Positions 31,687 through 42,536 are shown, numbered from the stretch's first letter. The stretch is DNA of 45,810 bases from Candidatus Pelagibacter communis (GCF_001179965.1 NZ_CVSH01000053.1:1-45810), one strand, 5' to 3'. Notes: a model not told the origin generated them from the sequence alone. Translations and numbers: made by a program.

Positions 31687-32733
31687 ATGACCAAAGTTAA
31701 TCTTGGAATATTAGGCGGAGGTCAATTAGGTAGTTTATTAGCAATAGCTGCCAAAAAGCTAGAGATTAAAACTATAATTTTTTGTAACGATAAAGATGCT
31801 CCAGCAAAACATTATTGTGATGATTTTATCTTTGGAGATTATAAAGATTTAAAATGTATTGAAGAATTTGTAAATAAAGTTGATTTAGTTACTTTTGAGT
31901 TTGAAAATATTCCTTTTGAAACGCTAGATCAAATAAATAAACAAAAAAAAGTTTATCCTAAACCTGAGATTAATAAAGTAATTCAAAATAGATTATTAGA
32001 GAAAAATTTTATTAATAATTTAAATATCAAAACAACCAGCTACAAATCTATAAAAAGTAAGATTGAAATAGAAAGTAATAAAAATCTAATTCCTGGTCTT
32101 TTGAAGACTTGTACTTTGGGGTACGATGGAAAAGGCCAATTCAAAATTGACTCGATAAATGATTTAAAAGATTTAAAATTAGAAACCAATAATGAATTTA
32201 TTTTAGAGAAATTTATTGATTTAAAAAAAGAAATTTCAATTATTTTAACAAGATTTAAAAAAAACAGTTATGAAATTTATGAGCCTATTGAAAATGTACA
32301 CAAAGACCAGATATTAAAAACTTCAAAGATACCCGCTGAAATAAATGATAAACTTAAAACGTTATCTAAGGAATGGGCAGTTTCTATTTCGGAGTCCTTG
32401 GATTACATAGGAACTTTATGTGTTGAATTTTTTATTGATAAAAAAGATAATCTTTATGTAAATGAGATTGCTCCAAGAGTCCATAATTCAGGACATCTTA
32501 CCATTAACTCTCATAATGTTAGCCAATTTGAAAACCATTTAAGAGCAGTTTGTCAATTTGAAAAAATAAACACTGAAAAAATGTTTAATGCGGAAATGAT
32601 AAATTTAATTGGTGATGATATTTTAGAATACAGAGATAAAAAACTTAAAGATAATGAATTTTTCTTTGATTATAAAAAAAAATCAATAAAGCCAAAAAGA
32701 AAAATGGGTCATCTTACAAGAATAATTAAATAG
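31687..32733 (+). CDS. purK: N5-carboxyaminoimidazole ribonucleotide synthase
   Basis: 348 aa ATP-grasp enzyme. LGILGGGQLGSLLAIAAKKL is the pre-ATP-grasp start, followed by FEFENIP and KTCTLGYDGKGQ (ATP-binding loop), and EIAPRVHNSGHLTINS at the metal site. It carboxylates AIR with bicarbonate and ATP to N5-CAIR for PurE. The start abuts the purE stop, a usual arrangement for this pair. Confidence 0.95.
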   Translation: MTKVNLGILGGGQLGSLLAIAAKKLEIKTIIFCNDKDAPAKHYCDDFIFGDYKDLKCIEEFVNKVDLVTFEFENIPFETLDQINKQKKVYPKPEINKVIQNRLLEKNFINNLNIKTTSYKSIKSKIEIESNKNLIPGLLKTCTLGYDGKGQFKIDSINDLKDLKLETNNEFILEKFIDLKKEISIILTRFKKNSYEIYEPIENVHKDQILKTSKIPAEINDKLKTLSKEWAVSISESLDYIGTLCVEFFIDKKDNLYVNEIAPRVHNSGHLTINSHNVSQFENHLRAVCQFEKINTEKMFNAEMINLIGDDILEYRDKKLKDNEFFFDYKKKSIKPKRKMGHLTRIIK

Positions 32734-32737
32734 CATA

Positions 32738-33787
32738 ATGAAAATTAATTTAATAATTTTTATTGTGCTAATTTGTGCTATTAACATTCAAGGAATTACA
32801 ATGGAAAATAAACTCTATCATCATTTACCAGATGGAAAATTTAGAAATCCAGAGGGGTCTCCTGAGCGTAAAGAAAATGTAAATTGGTCTTTTAGGACGT
32901 TTAATAAAGAAAAGAAAAAACTAGATATGTCATTACCCAGTGACCATTCAATAAAAAAAGAGGTGGTTCTAAAAAATCTGATAAAAAATCAAAATAATGA
33001 TTTTATCGGGTGGATTGGTCATGCAACATTTTTAATAAAATTGGGTGACACAACAATAATTACAGATCCAGTTTTTTCAAGAAATGCTGGTCCATTATTT
33101 TTTGGACCCAAAAGATATGTTGACCCAGCTTTAAATTTAAATGAATTACCAAAAATTGATTTATTTTTACTTACGCATAATCATTACGATCACTTAGACA
33201 TAAAAACTATAAGAAAATTTCCGTTTAAAGATGCAAAAGTTTTGACAGCTTTAAAATTAGGAAAATATTTTACCAATAATAGGTTTAAAAACGTAAAAGA
33301 GTTAGATTGGTACGATGAAGTAAAAATAAATGATTTAAAAATAACATTTTTGCCTGCCGTGCATTGGTCTAAAAGAAGCCTAACAGACACTAATAAGACT
33401 CTTTGGGGTAATTTTTTAATTGAGTATAAAGGAAAAAAAATATTTTTTGCATGTGATACTGGATATGGAGAAGTTTATAAAAAATTGGGTAAAGACTACG
33501 GGCCAATTGATTTGACAATGATTAATATTGGTGCGTATGATTTTAGACCTATGTTTGAAAAATCCATTTATCATACTACGCCAGAGGAAGCACTAGAAGT
33601 CGCAAAAGACCTAAAAAGCAAAAGGGTTTTAGGCACTCATTGGGGTACGTTTGTACTATCGTTAGAGCCTATATTAGAACCTCCAAAAAGATTTAAAAGA
33701 AATGCCAAGAGTTTTGGGTTTAATGAAGATGATGCTTTAATATTCAAAATTGGTCAAATTGAAAATTTAAATGATATTTTAAAATAA
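32738..33787 (+). CDS. NAPE-PLD/UlaG-like metallo-beta-lactamase-fold hydrolase
   Basis: 349 aa. The N-terminal hydrophobic segment (about residues 3-20) suggests export or membrane anchoring. GHATFLIKLGDTTIITDPVFS and the zinc motif THNHYDHLD (HxHxDH at 147-152) are characteristic of the NAPE-hydrolysing phospholipase D branch, with AVHWSKRS, CDTGYG and GTHWGTF as later metal-site blocks. Substrates may be N-acylated phosphatidylethanolamine or other phosphodiesters. It is 4 bp after purK and ends beside a convergent acetyltransferase gene. Confidence 0.85.
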   Translation: MKINLIIFIVLICAINIQGITMENKLYHHLPDGKFRNPEGSPERKENVNWSFRTFNKEKKKLDMSLPSDHSIKKEVVLKNLIKNQNNDFIGWIGHATFLIKLGDTTIITDPVFSRNAGPLFFGPKRYVDPALNLNELPKIDLFLLTHNHYDHLDIKTIRKFPFKDAKVLTALKLGKYFTNNRFKNVKELDWYDEVKINDLKITFLPAVHWSKRSLTDTNKTLWGNFLIEYKGKKIFFACDTGYGEVYKKLGKDYGPIDLTMINIGAYDFRPMFEKSIYHTTPEEALEVAKDLKSKRVLGTHWGTFVLSLEPILEPPKRFKRNAKSFGFNEDDALIFKIGQIENLNDILK

Positions 33788-34243
33788 TTAAATTTCTAAA
33801 CTCATATAACAAGAGTTTGGATCTTTTTTGTAATGTGCAAATGGATCACATTCAACAAAACCAAGTTTTTTAAATAAAGCTCTAGCAGGAATAAAAAAGT
33901 CACCGGAGCCTGTTTCAAGACTTAGTTTTTTGATTTTAAGTTTTTTTGCCTCTGTTATTAGGTGTTCTAAAATTTTAATACCATAACCTTTTTTTCTAAA
34001 CTCATCCACAACCCTTATGGATTTAAATTCACCATGGTTCTCTTCTAAAAATTTCAAAGCACCACAACCAATAAGCTTGTTCTCCTCCCAAAGACTCCAG
34101 AATTTTATACTTTCAACTTTTAAACCTGGAATATCAAGGACATGAGCACTACCTTCGGGTGAAACAGATCTTAGTTCTTTAAAGTGTTTCTCAAGAAGAG
34201 TATTTACCTCAGGATTTTCAAAATTACCTTCAATTGAATTCAT
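33788..34243 (-). CDS. GNAT family N-acetyltransferase
   Basis: 151 aa, single GNAT domain. GCGALKFLEENHGEFKSIRV gives the core strands, and FRKKGYGIKILEHLI is the acetyl-CoA pyrophosphate loop (R/QxxGxG/A). FFIPARALFKKLGF is the typical C-terminal motif. It resembles the small putative acetyltransferases with amino-acid or amine acceptors; the acceptor is unknown. It abuts the end of the hydrolase gene on the other strand. Confidence 0.85.
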   Translation of the reverse strand: MNSIEGNFENPEVNTLLEKHFKELRSVSPEGSAHVLDIPGLKVESIKFWSLWEENKLIGCGALKFLEENHGEFKSIRVVDEFRKKGYGIKILEHLITEAKKLKIKKLSLETGSGDFFIPARALFKKLGFVECDPFAHYKKDPNSCYMSLEI

Positions 34244-34304
34244 AAATTACCTGTAGGTATATTATAAAATTTTTATAAGCTAAATGATTTTATGAATTAA
34301 ATTA

Positions 34305-34649
34305 TCAATCGATAAAATATTCAGGGATTTTTTCAATATTTGACTTTACTGAAGTAAAAAACTCGACTGAGCTAATTTTGATATTATTTGTTCTTCTATT
34401 TGAGTAATTTTTCAATTTATTTTTACCTTGTTGATGATAGTTTTTAGTGTTTTCTAATAACAACTTAGCATGATCAATAGTCGATTTGCCTGTTGTTCTT
34501 TGTAATGTTTCATTAAGACCATAACTTAATCCTGCTTGGTAGATGTTTCCAGATGAACCAATAGTGTAGGCAGGTCCAATAAGTGAGGCTGTAGACTGGA
34601 GACACCCTGTCAGAAATAATAGTGCAAAAATTTTAATATATTTTCCCAT
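34305..34649 (-). CDS. small lipoprotein of unknown function
   Basis: 114 aa. A short signal with lipobox LTGC (Cys16) indicates lipid attachment. The first part of the mature protein is small-residue rich (SLIGPAYTIGSSGNIYQAGLSYGLNETL), followed by a lysine/asparagine-rich tail. It is likely an outer-membrane lipoprotein; no domain is recognised. It sits between the GNAT and SoxG genes with gaps of 61 and 89 bp, so it may have its own promoter. Confidence 0.7.
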   Translation of the reverse strand: MGKYIKIFALLFLTGCLQSTASLIGPAYTIGSSGNIYQAGLSYGLNETLQRTTGKSTIDHAKLLLENTKNYHQQGKNKLKNYSNRRTNNIKISSVEFFTSVKSNIEKIPEYFID

Positions 34650-34738
34650 GATTCAAATAAAATCTGTGGGTACTGATATTTAGAATTTTTACAAGGTGCT
34701 AGAAAATAGTTATCCACATATGTTCATAATGAGATCGA

Positions 34739-35320
34739 TCAAATTGCTTTATAACCATACTCGAGACAAGCATCTGTGACAGAATGGTAGAGCGACTCAC
34801 CAAAACTTCTTAAAGATATAATTCTTATTTGATTTGTACTATCTTCGATATTGTCAATTGTAATGGTGATTCCATTATAGACTGTATTAGTACAATTATT
34901 TTTTTTTAAGCTCTCAATATCAAATGGTGATCCTTTTTTAATTACCTCTAGTACATCTGAGCCTTGAAGCTCAATTATAGATCTTGAATGAGAAATATCT
35001 GTAACTGCAAATTCAGTAGTGGAAAACTTTTCATTGAGTTCATTTAAAAGATTATTTGAGGAAATAACTAACCAGTTCTCTGGTCCCATCCATAAGATTC
35101 GTGTTTGATCATTTGAGTTTACTTTAAGTACTTCAGGAAAATTGAGATTATCAACTATTATCTCAGTGTTATTTTTTTTTGAATTTTTAAATTTTACAAC
35201 TTGATATATAAAAATATTTTTAATTTCTTTTATTTTTATTAATTGATTTTCATCTTTATTTTCAAAATTGCCATATTGACCTAAGTGATGGACTTTATTT
35301 AATGAAGAAATACTTGTCAT
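34739..35320 (-). CDS. soxG: sarcosine oxidase gamma subunit
   Basis: 193 aa. LWMGPENWLVIS and VTDISHSRSIIELQGSDVLEVIKKGSPFDIES follow the SoxG family, a GcvT-like fold without catalytic role that completes the heterotetramer. The ATG overlaps the soxA stop (ATGA). It is the last gene of soxBDAG. Confidence 0.88.
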   Translation of the reverse strand: MTSISSLNKVHHLGQYGNFENKDENQLIKIKEIKNIFIYQVVKFKNSKKNNTEIIVDNLNFPEVLKVNSNDQTRILWMGPENWLVISSNNLLNELNEKFSTTEFAVTDISHSRSIIELQGSDVLEVIKKGSPFDIESLKKNNCTNTVYNGITITIDNIEDSTNQIRIISLRSFGESLYHSVTDACLEYGYKAI

Positions 35321-38313
35321 GACCTAACTCTTTCTCCTTTTGGATCTACATAATGAGAAGAAACAATTTCAACAGGAATTGATTTATTTTTCAGTGGTGA
35401 TAGTGCAAATAGTTTTTGACCTATCATGTTTTTTCCATCTTTAATTATTGCAAGAGAAAAAGGATTATTATATTCAACGCTCCAACAAGATGCTGAAACA
35501 TGACCTAGCTTTGGATTGGGTAATTTCGCATTTGCATCTCTAACAATGTATGACCCCTCTGGAATACTTGTTTTTTTATCTAGAGGTACAACACCAACTA
35601 TTTTTTCTCTATCAGGTGAAATAAATGCCTCTTTTTGCAAAGATCTCTTTCCAATAAAATCTTTCTTTTTGCTTAACAAACCTTCTAGAGAGTTATCAAA
35701 TGGAGTAGTTCTACCATCAAGTTCTGAGCCAGCTACATGCCCCATCTCAATTCTTAAAGTTGATAAAGCCTCAGTGCCATAAGGTTGTATCTTAAATTCT
35801 TCTCCTAATTCAATTATTTTTTCCCACATAAAATTTCCATTATCTGACTCAACATTTACCTCGTATGCAAGTTCTCCTGAAAAGGAAATTCTAAAAATTC
35901 TAGCGTAAACACCAAATAATTTCGTTTCGATAAATCCCATGAAAGGTAAACCTTCATTTGAGCAATCTGTTTCAGGAAAAAGTTTTTGAAGAAGATCTCT
36001 TGATTTAGGTCCAGCAATTGCAGCTCCAGCCCATTGCTCTGTTGTTGATACTACATTTACATTTAATTCGGGCCAAACTATTTGAAGATAATATTCTAAA
36101 TGAGATAGAACATTTGCAGCTTGAGCAGTTGTTGTTGTCATATGGTAATGATTTTCTGATACTCTTGTTGTAGTTCCATCATCCATTACTATTCCATCCT
36201 CTCTTAACATTACTCCGTATCTTGCTTTACCAACAGGAAGTTTTAACCATGCATTAGTATAAACTCTGTTTAAAAACTCTGCAGCATCTGGACCCTTCAC
36301 GTCAATTTTCCCTAGGGTAGTCACATCACATACCCCAACATTTTTTCTAACATTTTCTGCTTCTCTTTTTGAAGCATCAAATAATGTTTCATTTCCTTTT
36401 TTGTAATATCTTGGCCTCAACCAAAGTCCTGCATCAACAAATACAGCATTATTTTTTTCATGCCATGAGTGCATTGGAGATTTTCTAGTTGGTTTAGAGT
36501 GTTTGCCAACCTCTCGACCTACAATCGCACCAATAGATACTGGGGTGTAAGGTGGTCTAAAAGTTGTATGACCAACCTCAGGTACTACTTTGTTTTCAAT
36601 GTTTGAAACCAATTGTAAACCATTTAAATTACTAGTTTTACCTTGATCAGTAGCCATCCCTAATGTTGTATATCTTTTTACATGCTCAATTGATCTGTAA
36701 CCTTCTCTTAATGCTAATTCTATATCTGAAACCGCTACATCATTTTGAAAATCTAAAAATCTTTTATACTTTTTACCTTTTGGTAACGGGACACACCAAA
36801 ATTTATCATGTTTTGAATTTTTTTTCTCAACAACTGCGGGCACAGATAATTTATTTTCTTTGCTAGTAATTTTTTTTGATAGTTCGTATCCTGCTTCAAA
36901 AGAATTTTTTAGTGTATCATTCAAATTAAATATCCCATTTGCAGATCCAACTGTTGTTTCATTCTGTTTAGATTGACTTGGAATAAATGCATCAATATCT
37001 TTATTGAATTTTGTCTTACCTCCTGATTGAGATGCTAAATGAATTGTAGGTGTCCAAAATCCTGATACACATATACAATCACAAGCAATATTCTCAATTT
37101 TTCCAAGATTAGTTTTATCTTCAGAGATCTTAGCAATATCTGCAGATTTAACTTTTCTATAACCATTTGCATTTACTACTACATGTTCAAATTTAATATC
37201 TATACCCAAATTCTTTGCCTCAGTTATTAAATCAGAATTTAACTCTTTTCTAGAATCAAGAACTATCGGATTAATTCCATTTTTTTTAAACTCTATCGCT
37301 GTCTCATAGGCGCTGTCATTATTTGTAAAGATTAAAGGTTTTTTACCAACCAAGACTCCATATACTTTCATATATTCCTTTGCAGCTGATGAAAGAAGAA
37401 TACCTGGGGTATCATTATTTCCAAAAACTATAGGTCTCTCAATCGAGCCTGAGGATATTACTACTTCTTTTGCTCTTATGTACCATAACTTCTGCTTTGG
37501 CATAAATTTTTCAGTTTTTGGCATGTGCTCAGAAATTCTTTCAGACATGACAAGCATATTGTGATCGTAATAACCAAACACTTGTGCTCTATTTTTTACT
37601 ACAACATTTGGCATCTCTTTAAGCTCAGTTACTATTTTGTCTGCCCATTCTTTTCCTGTTTGATTTCCAATTGTAACTTCACTAGTTAAAAGGCTTCCAC
37701 CAAATCTCGGTTTATCTTCGGCTAGAATTACTTTAGCGCCATTTTTAGCTGCTGAATAAGCGCTTGCTAAACCTGATGGACCTGATCCTGTAACCAACAA
37801 ATCACAATACTCATATTTATGTTCATATCTTTCTTTATCGTGCTCATGAGTTACAACTCCAAAGCCAGCTGCCTTTCTAATAAATGGCTCATATATTCTA
37901 TACCAGAAACTTTTTGGCCACATAAACGTTTTGTAATAAAAACCGGCAGGTAAAAAAATTCTTAAAAAATTATTAATTCCACCTATGTCAAAATTAACAT
38001 TTGGCCAACAATTCACACTCTTAGCCTCAAGCCCTTCAAATAATTCTTGCTCTGTTGCTTTAATATTTGGAATGGTCTCATTATTTCTTATTAGCTGAAC
38101 AAGAGCATAAGGGTCGTCAACTCCAGCACCATAAAAGCCTCTTGGCCTATGATATTTAAAACTTCTACCAACTAGATGAACGCCATTTGCTATAAGAGCG
38201 GACGCTAAGGTATCTCCCTCATATCCAAAATATTTTTTTCCATTAAATTTAAATGAAATTTTTTTGGATCTATCAATTAATCCCTCATCTTTTAATCTAA
38301 ATTCTTGTGTCAT
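35317..38313 (-). CDS. soxA: sarcosine oxidase alpha subunit
   Basis: The ATG at 38313 (998 aa) lies just after the soxD stop; the TTG two codons earlier is less likely. Domains in order are the ferredoxin-like SoxA N-terminal domain (about residues 15-100), a two-dinucleotide-binding NAD/FAD region (LLVTGSGPSGLASAY, about 173-440), and a C-terminal GcvT-type folate domain (about 640-985, with SFSGELAYEVNVES). It binds NAD and THF, and accepts the methyl carbon of sarcosine as methylene-THF, with H2O2 made by SoxB. Soluble, cytosolic. The order B-D-A-G is standard. Confidence 0.93.
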   Translation of the reverse strand: MTQEFRLKDEGLIDRSKKISFKFNGKKYFGYEGDTLASALIANGVHLVGRSFKYHRPRGFYGAGVDDPYALVQLIRNNETIPNIKATEQELFEGLEAKSVNCWPNVNFDIGGINNFLRIFLPAGFYYKTFMWPKSFWYRIYEPFIRKAAGFGVVTHEHDKERYEHKYEYCDLLVTGSGPSGLASAYSAAKNGAKVILAEDKPRFGGSLLTSEVTIGNQTGKEWADKIVTELKEMPNVVVKNRAQVFGYYDHNMLVMSERISEHMPKTEKFMPKQKLWYIRAKEVVISSGSIERPIVFGNNDTPGILLSSAAKEYMKVYGVLVGKKPLIFTNNDSAYETAIEFKKNGINPIVLDSRKELNSDLITEAKNLGIDIKFEHVVVNANGYRKVKSADIAKISEDKTNLGKIENIACDCICVSGFWTPTIHLASQSGGKTKFNKDIDAFIPSQSKQNETTVGSANGIFNLNDTLKNSFEAGYELSKKITSKENKLSVPAVVEKKNSKHDKFWCVPLPKGKKYKRFLDFQNDVAVSDIELALREGYRSIEHVKRYTTLGMATDQGKTSNLNGLQLVSNIENKVVPEVGHTTFRPPYTPVSIGAIVGREVGKHSKPTRKSPMHSWHEKNNAVFVDAGLWLRPRYYKKGNETLFDASKREAENVRKNVGVCDVTTLGKIDVKGPDAAEFLNRVYTNAWLKLPVGKARYGVMLREDGIVMDDGTTTRVSENHYHMTTTTAQAANVLSHLEYYLQIVWPELNVNVVSTTEQWAGAAIAGPKSRDLLQKLFPETDCSNEGLPFMGFIETKLFGVYARIFRISFSGELAYEVNVESDNGNFMWEKIIELGEEFKIQPYGTEALSTLRIEMGHVAGSELDGRTTPFDNSLEGLLSKKKDFIGKRSLQKEAFISPDREKIVGVVPLDKKTSIPEGSYIVRDANAKLPNPKLGHVSASCWSVEYNNPFSLAIIKDGKNMIGQKLFALSPLKNKSIPVEIVSSHYVDPKGERVRS

Positions 38314-38315
38314 TA

Positions 38316-38582
38316 TCAAAGCTCTTCGTGAGGTTTTAAAGTTTTAAATATTTCATGAGTAGCTGTATCTCTATGAACTTTAAACCATTGTCTACAACCT
38401 GAGATGTGATGCCAAAACTCTAAATGTTTTCCTCTGGGACTTTTTCTATTGTAAACAAAATCATCCCATTCTTTATCAGAAATTTCCTTGTTAAGTTCTG
38501 GTCTTTTTACTGTGGCATCACCACCATAAGCAAATTCATTTTGAGATCTTATTCCACAATATGGGCATTTTATAAATAGCAT
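38316..38582 (-). CDS. soxD: sarcosine oxidase delta subunit
   Basis: 88 aa. The zinc ligands are Cys6/Cys9 (CPYCG), His59 and Cys63 (HHISGCRQWF), the pattern of SoxD. It is a structural subunit of the heterotetramer. It abuts soxB and the soxA ATG follows right after its stop. Confidence 0.92.
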   Translation of the reverse strand: MLFIKCPYCGIRSQNEFAYGGDATVKRPELNKEISDKEWDDFVYNRKSPRGKHLEFWHHISGCRQWFKVHRDTATHEIFKTLKPHEEL

Positions 38583-39839
38583 TTAAGATATCCAAGTTTT
38601 TGTTCCAAGACCTTTCTCGTCTAATAAATATCCCTTGCTAAATCTATTTAAACTATAATCTGCATTTAATTTATGTACTTTGTCTTGTGCAATAGTGTGT
38701 GCAAACGTCCAACCAGATGCGGGAGTTGATTTAAAACCACCATAACACCAACCACAGTTTAAATATAATCCTTCAATATGTGTTTTATCAATTATAGGTG
38801 AGCCATCCATTGACATATCCATTATACCACCCCATGTCCTCAACATTTTTAATTTACTTAAAAATGGGAACATTGCTATTCCTTCAGTTAATACATGTTG
38901 TAAAGTTGGTAAGTTTCCTCTTTGAGCATAACTATTATAACCGTCAAGGTCACCTCCCATAACCATTTCGCCTTTGTCTGACTGACTGCAATAAAAATGT
39001 CCTGCACCAAATGTAACTACATGATCCAATAGAGGTTTAATAGGCTCAGATACACATGCTTGTAAAAGATGTGTCTCAATTGGAAGTGTCATATTTAATT
39101 TTTCAGCGAGAATTGATGTGCTGCCAGCAACACATAGTCCTATTTTGTTTGCCTTAATATCACCTTTTGAAGTTCTTACTCCTTTTATTTTTCCACCAAC
39201 CACATCAAAACCAATTACTTCGCAATTTTGAATTATATCAACACCCATTGAATCTGCTTGTCTTGCATAACCCCAAGCAACTGCGTCGTGCCTTGCTGTT
39301 CCAGCGCTGGGCTGCATCAATCCCCCAAATATTGGAAATCTTACATCTTCAGAAAAATCTGCCATAGGAATTAGTTTTTTTACTTGTTCCCTATTTAATA
39401 AAACTGCATCGATACCGTTTAATCTCATTGAGTTTCCTCTTCTTGCGTAAGCATTCATTTGAGCATCAGAATGTGCAAGGTTAATAATTCCTCTTGGAGA
39501 GAACATTACATTGAAGTTCAGTTCCTGACTCATGTTTCTCCATAGATCCATAGAGAATTCGTTAAATCTTCCATTGGCATCGTGCATAAAATTGGATCTT
39601 ATAATTGTAGTATTTCTTCCAACATTACCTCCCCCTATCCAACCTTTTTCTATGATAGCAACATTTGTAATATTATGTTCTTTAGCTAGATAATATGCGG
39701 TAGCGAGCCCATGTCCTCCACCTCCAATTATAATTACATCATAACTTTTTTTTGGAGTTGGGTCTTTCCAGGCAACTTCCCAATTTTCATGACTAGAGAA
39801 GGCGTTCTTTATGAGGTTAAATACTGAATACTTTTGCAT
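38583..39839 (-). CDS. soxB: sarcosine oxidase beta subunit
   Basis: I take the ATG at 39839 (418 aa). The frame extends to 39989 but that part runs into the start of fhs on the other strand and has no similarity. SYDVIIIGGGGHGLATAYYLA is the FAD-binding start; NVGRNTTIIRSNFMHD and CYGGFKSTPASGW match SoxB. It oxidises sarcosine to glycine and holds FAD and covalent FMN in the known enzyme. First gene of soxBDAG, divergent from fhs with about 90 bp between. Confidence 0.93.
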   Translation of the reverse strand: MQKYSVFNLIKNAFSSHENWEVAWKDPTPKKSYDVIIIGGGGHGLATAYYLAKEHNITNVAIIEKGWIGGGNVGRNTTIIRSNFMHDANGRFNEFSMDLWRNMSQELNFNVMFSPRGIINLAHSDAQMNAYARRGNSMRLNGIDAVLLNREQVKKLIPMADFSEDVRFPIFGGLMQPSAGTARHDAVAWGYARQADSMGVDIIQNCEVIGFDVVGGKIKGVRTSKGDIKANKIGLCVAGSTSILAEKLNMTLPIETHLLQACVSEPIKPLLDHVVTFGAGHFYCSQSDKGEMVMGGDLDGYNSYAQRGNLPTLQHVLTEGIAMFPFLSKLKMLRTWGGIMDMSMDGSPIIDKTHIEGLYLNCGWCYGGFKSTPASGWTFAHTIAQDKVHKLNADYSLNRFSKGYLLDEKGLGTKTWIS

Positions 39840-39917
39840 AATTAATAATACACTTAATTTATTTCTTTCAAAATTAAATAATAAAGTATAGAAATCTCGA
39901 GCATAATATAAAGTTCT

Positions 39918-39924
39918 AAAGGAG
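39918..39924 (+). promoter_or_regulatory. Shine-Dalgarno of fhs
   Basis: AAAGGAG lies 5 bp before the ATG at 39930 and fixes the start. The 90-bp space to soxB must also hold divergent promoters, which I cannot place. Confidence 0.8.
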
Positions 39925-39929
39925 ACAAA

Positions 39930-41615
39930 ATGGGCGCAGTCAAGTCTGACATTGAGATAGCAAGAAGTGCCAAAATGCAGCCTATACAAGATATTTTAGC
40001 AAAAATTAACGTTCCAAATAAAATTGAGGCTTTCAGTCCAATGGGTCCTCATATAGCAAAAATCAACCTGGAGTATCTAGATAGTATTAAAGATAATAAA
40101 AATAGTAAGCTAGTATTAGTAACTGCAATTACTCCTACTCCAGCAGGAGAAGGTAAGACTACAACATCAGTTGGACTTAATGATGGACTAAATAAAATTG
40201 GAAAAAAATCTATTGTATGTTTAAGAGAACCCAGTCTAGGACCGTCATTTGGAATGAAAGGTGGGGCTGCAGGTGGTGGTTATGCTCAAGTTGTGCCAAT
40301 GGAACAAATCAATTTACATTTCACGGGAGATTTTCATGCAATAACATCTGCTCACAATTTATTGTCAGCATTAATTGATAATCACATTTATTGGGGAAAT
40401 AAATTAAACATAGATGTTAGAAGAGTTGTTTGGAAAAGAGTTATAGATATGAATGATAGATCCCTTAGATCAATAAATATTAATCTTGGAGGTGTCGCTA
40501 ATGGTTATCCAAGACAAGATGGTTTTGATATTACTGTAGCTTCAGAGATAATGGCAATCTTTTGCTTGGCAAACAATCTTGAAGATTTAGAAAAAAGAAT
40601 TGGTAATATAACTATTGCGTATACAAGAGAAAAGAAACCTATTTACGCAAAAGACCTAAATGCACAAGGTCCTATGACAGTTTTATTAAAAGATGCAATC
40701 AAACCAAATATTACACAAACTTTAGAAAATAATCCTGCAATTATTCATGGTGGACCATTTGCAAATATTGCTCATGGATGTAACTCCGTAATAGCCACAA
40801 AGGCAGGTCTTAAATTAGCAGATTATGTTGTGACTGAAGCAGGTTTTGGTGCAGATCTAGGTGCTGAAAAGTTTTTGGATATTAAATGTAGAAAATCAGG
40901 ATTAAAACCTGATTGTGTTGTCATAGTTGCAACTATTAGGGCTTTGAAAATGCATGGAGGTGTAGAGAAAGCAGATTTGAAAAAAGAAAATGTCGATGCA
41001 GTTAAAAAAGGTTTAGTAAATTTAGAAAGACACATAAATAATGTAAGGAAATTTGGATTACCAGTAACTGTTGCTATAAATAAATTTATTTTAGATACAG
41101 AAAATGAGTCAAAAGCATTATTAGATTTTTGCAAAAAGTTGGATGTAAAAGCCTCGATGTGTACTCATTGGGCAGATGGAGGAAATGGTACAAAAGAACT
41201 TGCGCAAACTGTTGTGAATATATGTGAAAATGAAAAAAATAATTTTAATTATTTATATGAGGATAAATTAACTTTATTTAAAAAAATTGAAAAAATAGCA
41301 GTTGAAATTTATCGTGCAAGTGAAGTAGTTGCAGATACTAAAATCAGACAACAATTAAAAGATTTTGAAGAAAAAGGATTTGGTAATTTACCTGTTTGTA
41401 TTGCAAAAACACAATATAGTTTTTCAACTGATCCTAGCCTTAAAGGTGCTCCTTCAGATCATGTGCTTCCTGTTAGAGAAGTAAGACTATCCTCTGGGGC
41501 TGAATTTGTAGTCATTGTATGTGGAGAAATAATGACAATGCCTGGACTTCCAAAAGTTCCAGCTGCAGATTCTATAAAGCTAAATAAAAAAGGTGAGATA
41601 GAAGGTTTATTTTAA
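39930..41615 (+). CDS. fhs: formate-tetrahydrofolate ligase
   Basis: 561 aa, full family length. [17 protein letters not shown] is the ATP-binding P-loop region, and [20 protein letters not shown] and [12 protein letters not shown] are strong Fhs signatures. The enzyme interconverts formate, THF and ATP with 10-formyl-THF. In bacteria oxidising methyl groups it can run towards formate and make ATP. Its position opposite soxBDAG fits the removal of the C1 unit from sarcosine. The last nine bases overlap the convergent gshB end. Confidence 0.96.
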   Translation: MGAVKSDIEIARSAKMQPIQDILAKINVPNKIEAFSPMGPHIAKINLEYLDSIKDNKNSKLVLVTAITPTPAGEGKTTTSVGLNDGLNKIGKKSIVCLREPSLGPSFGMKGGAAGGGYAQVVPMEQINLHFTGDFHAITSAHNLLSALIDNHIYWGNKLNIDVRRVVWKRVIDMNDRSLRSININLGGVANGYPRQDGFDITVASEIMAIFCLANNLEDLEKRIGNITIAYTREKKPIYAKDLNAQGPMTVLLKDAIKPNITQTLENNPAIIHGGPFANIAHGCNSVIATKAGLKLADYVVTEAGFGADLGAEKFLDIKCRKSGLKPDCVVIVATIRALKMHGGVEKADLKKENVDAVKKGLVNLERHINNVRKFGLPVTVAINKFILDTENESKALLDFCKKLDVKASMCTHWADGGNGTKELAQTVVNICENEKNNFNYLYEDKLTLFKKIEKIAVEIYRASEVVADTKIRQQLKDFEEKGFGNLPVCIAKTQYSFSTDPSLKGAPSDHVLPVREVRLSSGAEFVVIVCGEIMTMPGLPKVPAADSIKLNKKGEIEGLF

Positions 41616-42536
41616 TTTTTCTACCTCTTTCCAAAAGAATTGGGCGAGATTTATATTAGTTAGATTTCTATATTGGGGCAAACCAGTTGGAGATGTTACG
41701 TTTATGTCTCCGATTAAGTAACCACCTACTAAGTCTATACCTGCAAAAAAAATATTTTCCTTTTTTAAACTTTTGGCAACCAATTTTGATATCTTAAGCT
41801 CTCTTAAATTTAATTTAGTTTTAATAGCAACACCCCCTTGTGAGATATTCGATAAAATTGAGCCTTTCTTAGGTAATCTTCTTATCGCTCCTTTTACTTT
41901 GCCATTAATGATAAAAACTCTTTTGTCTCCATCCTTTACTTTTTCTAAATATCTTTGAACCATAACATGATCAAATTTTTTGATATATTTTTTTAAATAA
42001 TCAACTTTAACTTTTTTTTCAAAAAATAAGATATTTTTACCCGCATAACCATGAATAGGCTTTATAACTATTTTTTTATGTTTTTTTTTAAAAGAAATAA
42101 TTTGTTTAATATTTTTAGTAATAATTGTTTCTGGCATATATTTTAAAAATCGAGTGGAAAAGAATTTTTCAGAAACATTTCTAACAGCTGTTGGGTCGTT
42201 TATAATTCGCGTAGATTTAAGATTATTTAAAAAATGAGTTGAGTTTATGTAGTCCATATTAAAGGGAGGGTTTTGTCTTATAAGTACAAATTTCGCTTCG
42301 TCTAAATTAAATTTAACAAAACTTAAGATTTTATAGAAATTTTTTTTTCTATCAAAAAACCTAACCTTAATTCCATTAATATATATTTTGGAATTAATGA
42401 GATTAAGATCTTTTGTTTCATACCAAATAATTTGATATCCTTTTTTTTGAGCCTCTAAAGCTAGCAAAAAAGTAGTGTCAGTCTCTATATTTATCTCATT
42501 TAATTTATTTGATTGAATGGCTATTATTTTTTTCAT
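41607..42536 (-). CDS. gshB: glutathione synthetase
   Basis: 309 aa ATP-grasp enzyme. [11 protein letters not shown] and [15 protein letters not shown] (substrate side), [13 protein letters not shown] (ATP), [19 protein letters not shown] and [21 protein letters not shown] (metal/ATP end) are standard for GshB. It joins gamma-glutamylcysteine and glycine. It overlaps gshA by four bases (ATGA). Confidence 0.92.
   Translation of the reverse strand: MKKIIAIQSNKLNEINIETDTTFLLALEAQKKGYQIIWYETKDLNLINSKIYINGIKVRFFDRKKNFYKILSFVKFNLDEAKFVLIRQNPPFNMDYINSTHFLNNLKSTRIINDPTAVRNVSEKFFSTRFLKYMPETIITKNIKQIISFKKKHKKIVIKPIHGYAGKNILFFEKKVKVDYLKKYIKKFDHVMVQRYLEKVKDGDKRVFIINGKVKGAIRRLPKKGSILSNISQGGVAIKTKLNLRELKISKLVAKSLKKENIFFAGIDLVGGYLIGDINVTSPTGLPQYRNLTNINLAQFFWKEVEKLK

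Noticed and set aside
34710-34718. Perfect DnaA box TTATCCACA in the gap before soxG
   Set aside because: It is single, with only one poor match nearby, and chance occurrence of about one per window this size is expected in AT-rich DNA. No origin genes are adjacent.
39840-39989. N-terminal extension of the SoxB frame
   Set aside because: The 50 extra residues overlap the fhs start and its ribosome site and show no SoxB similarity; the ATG at 39839 fits the family.
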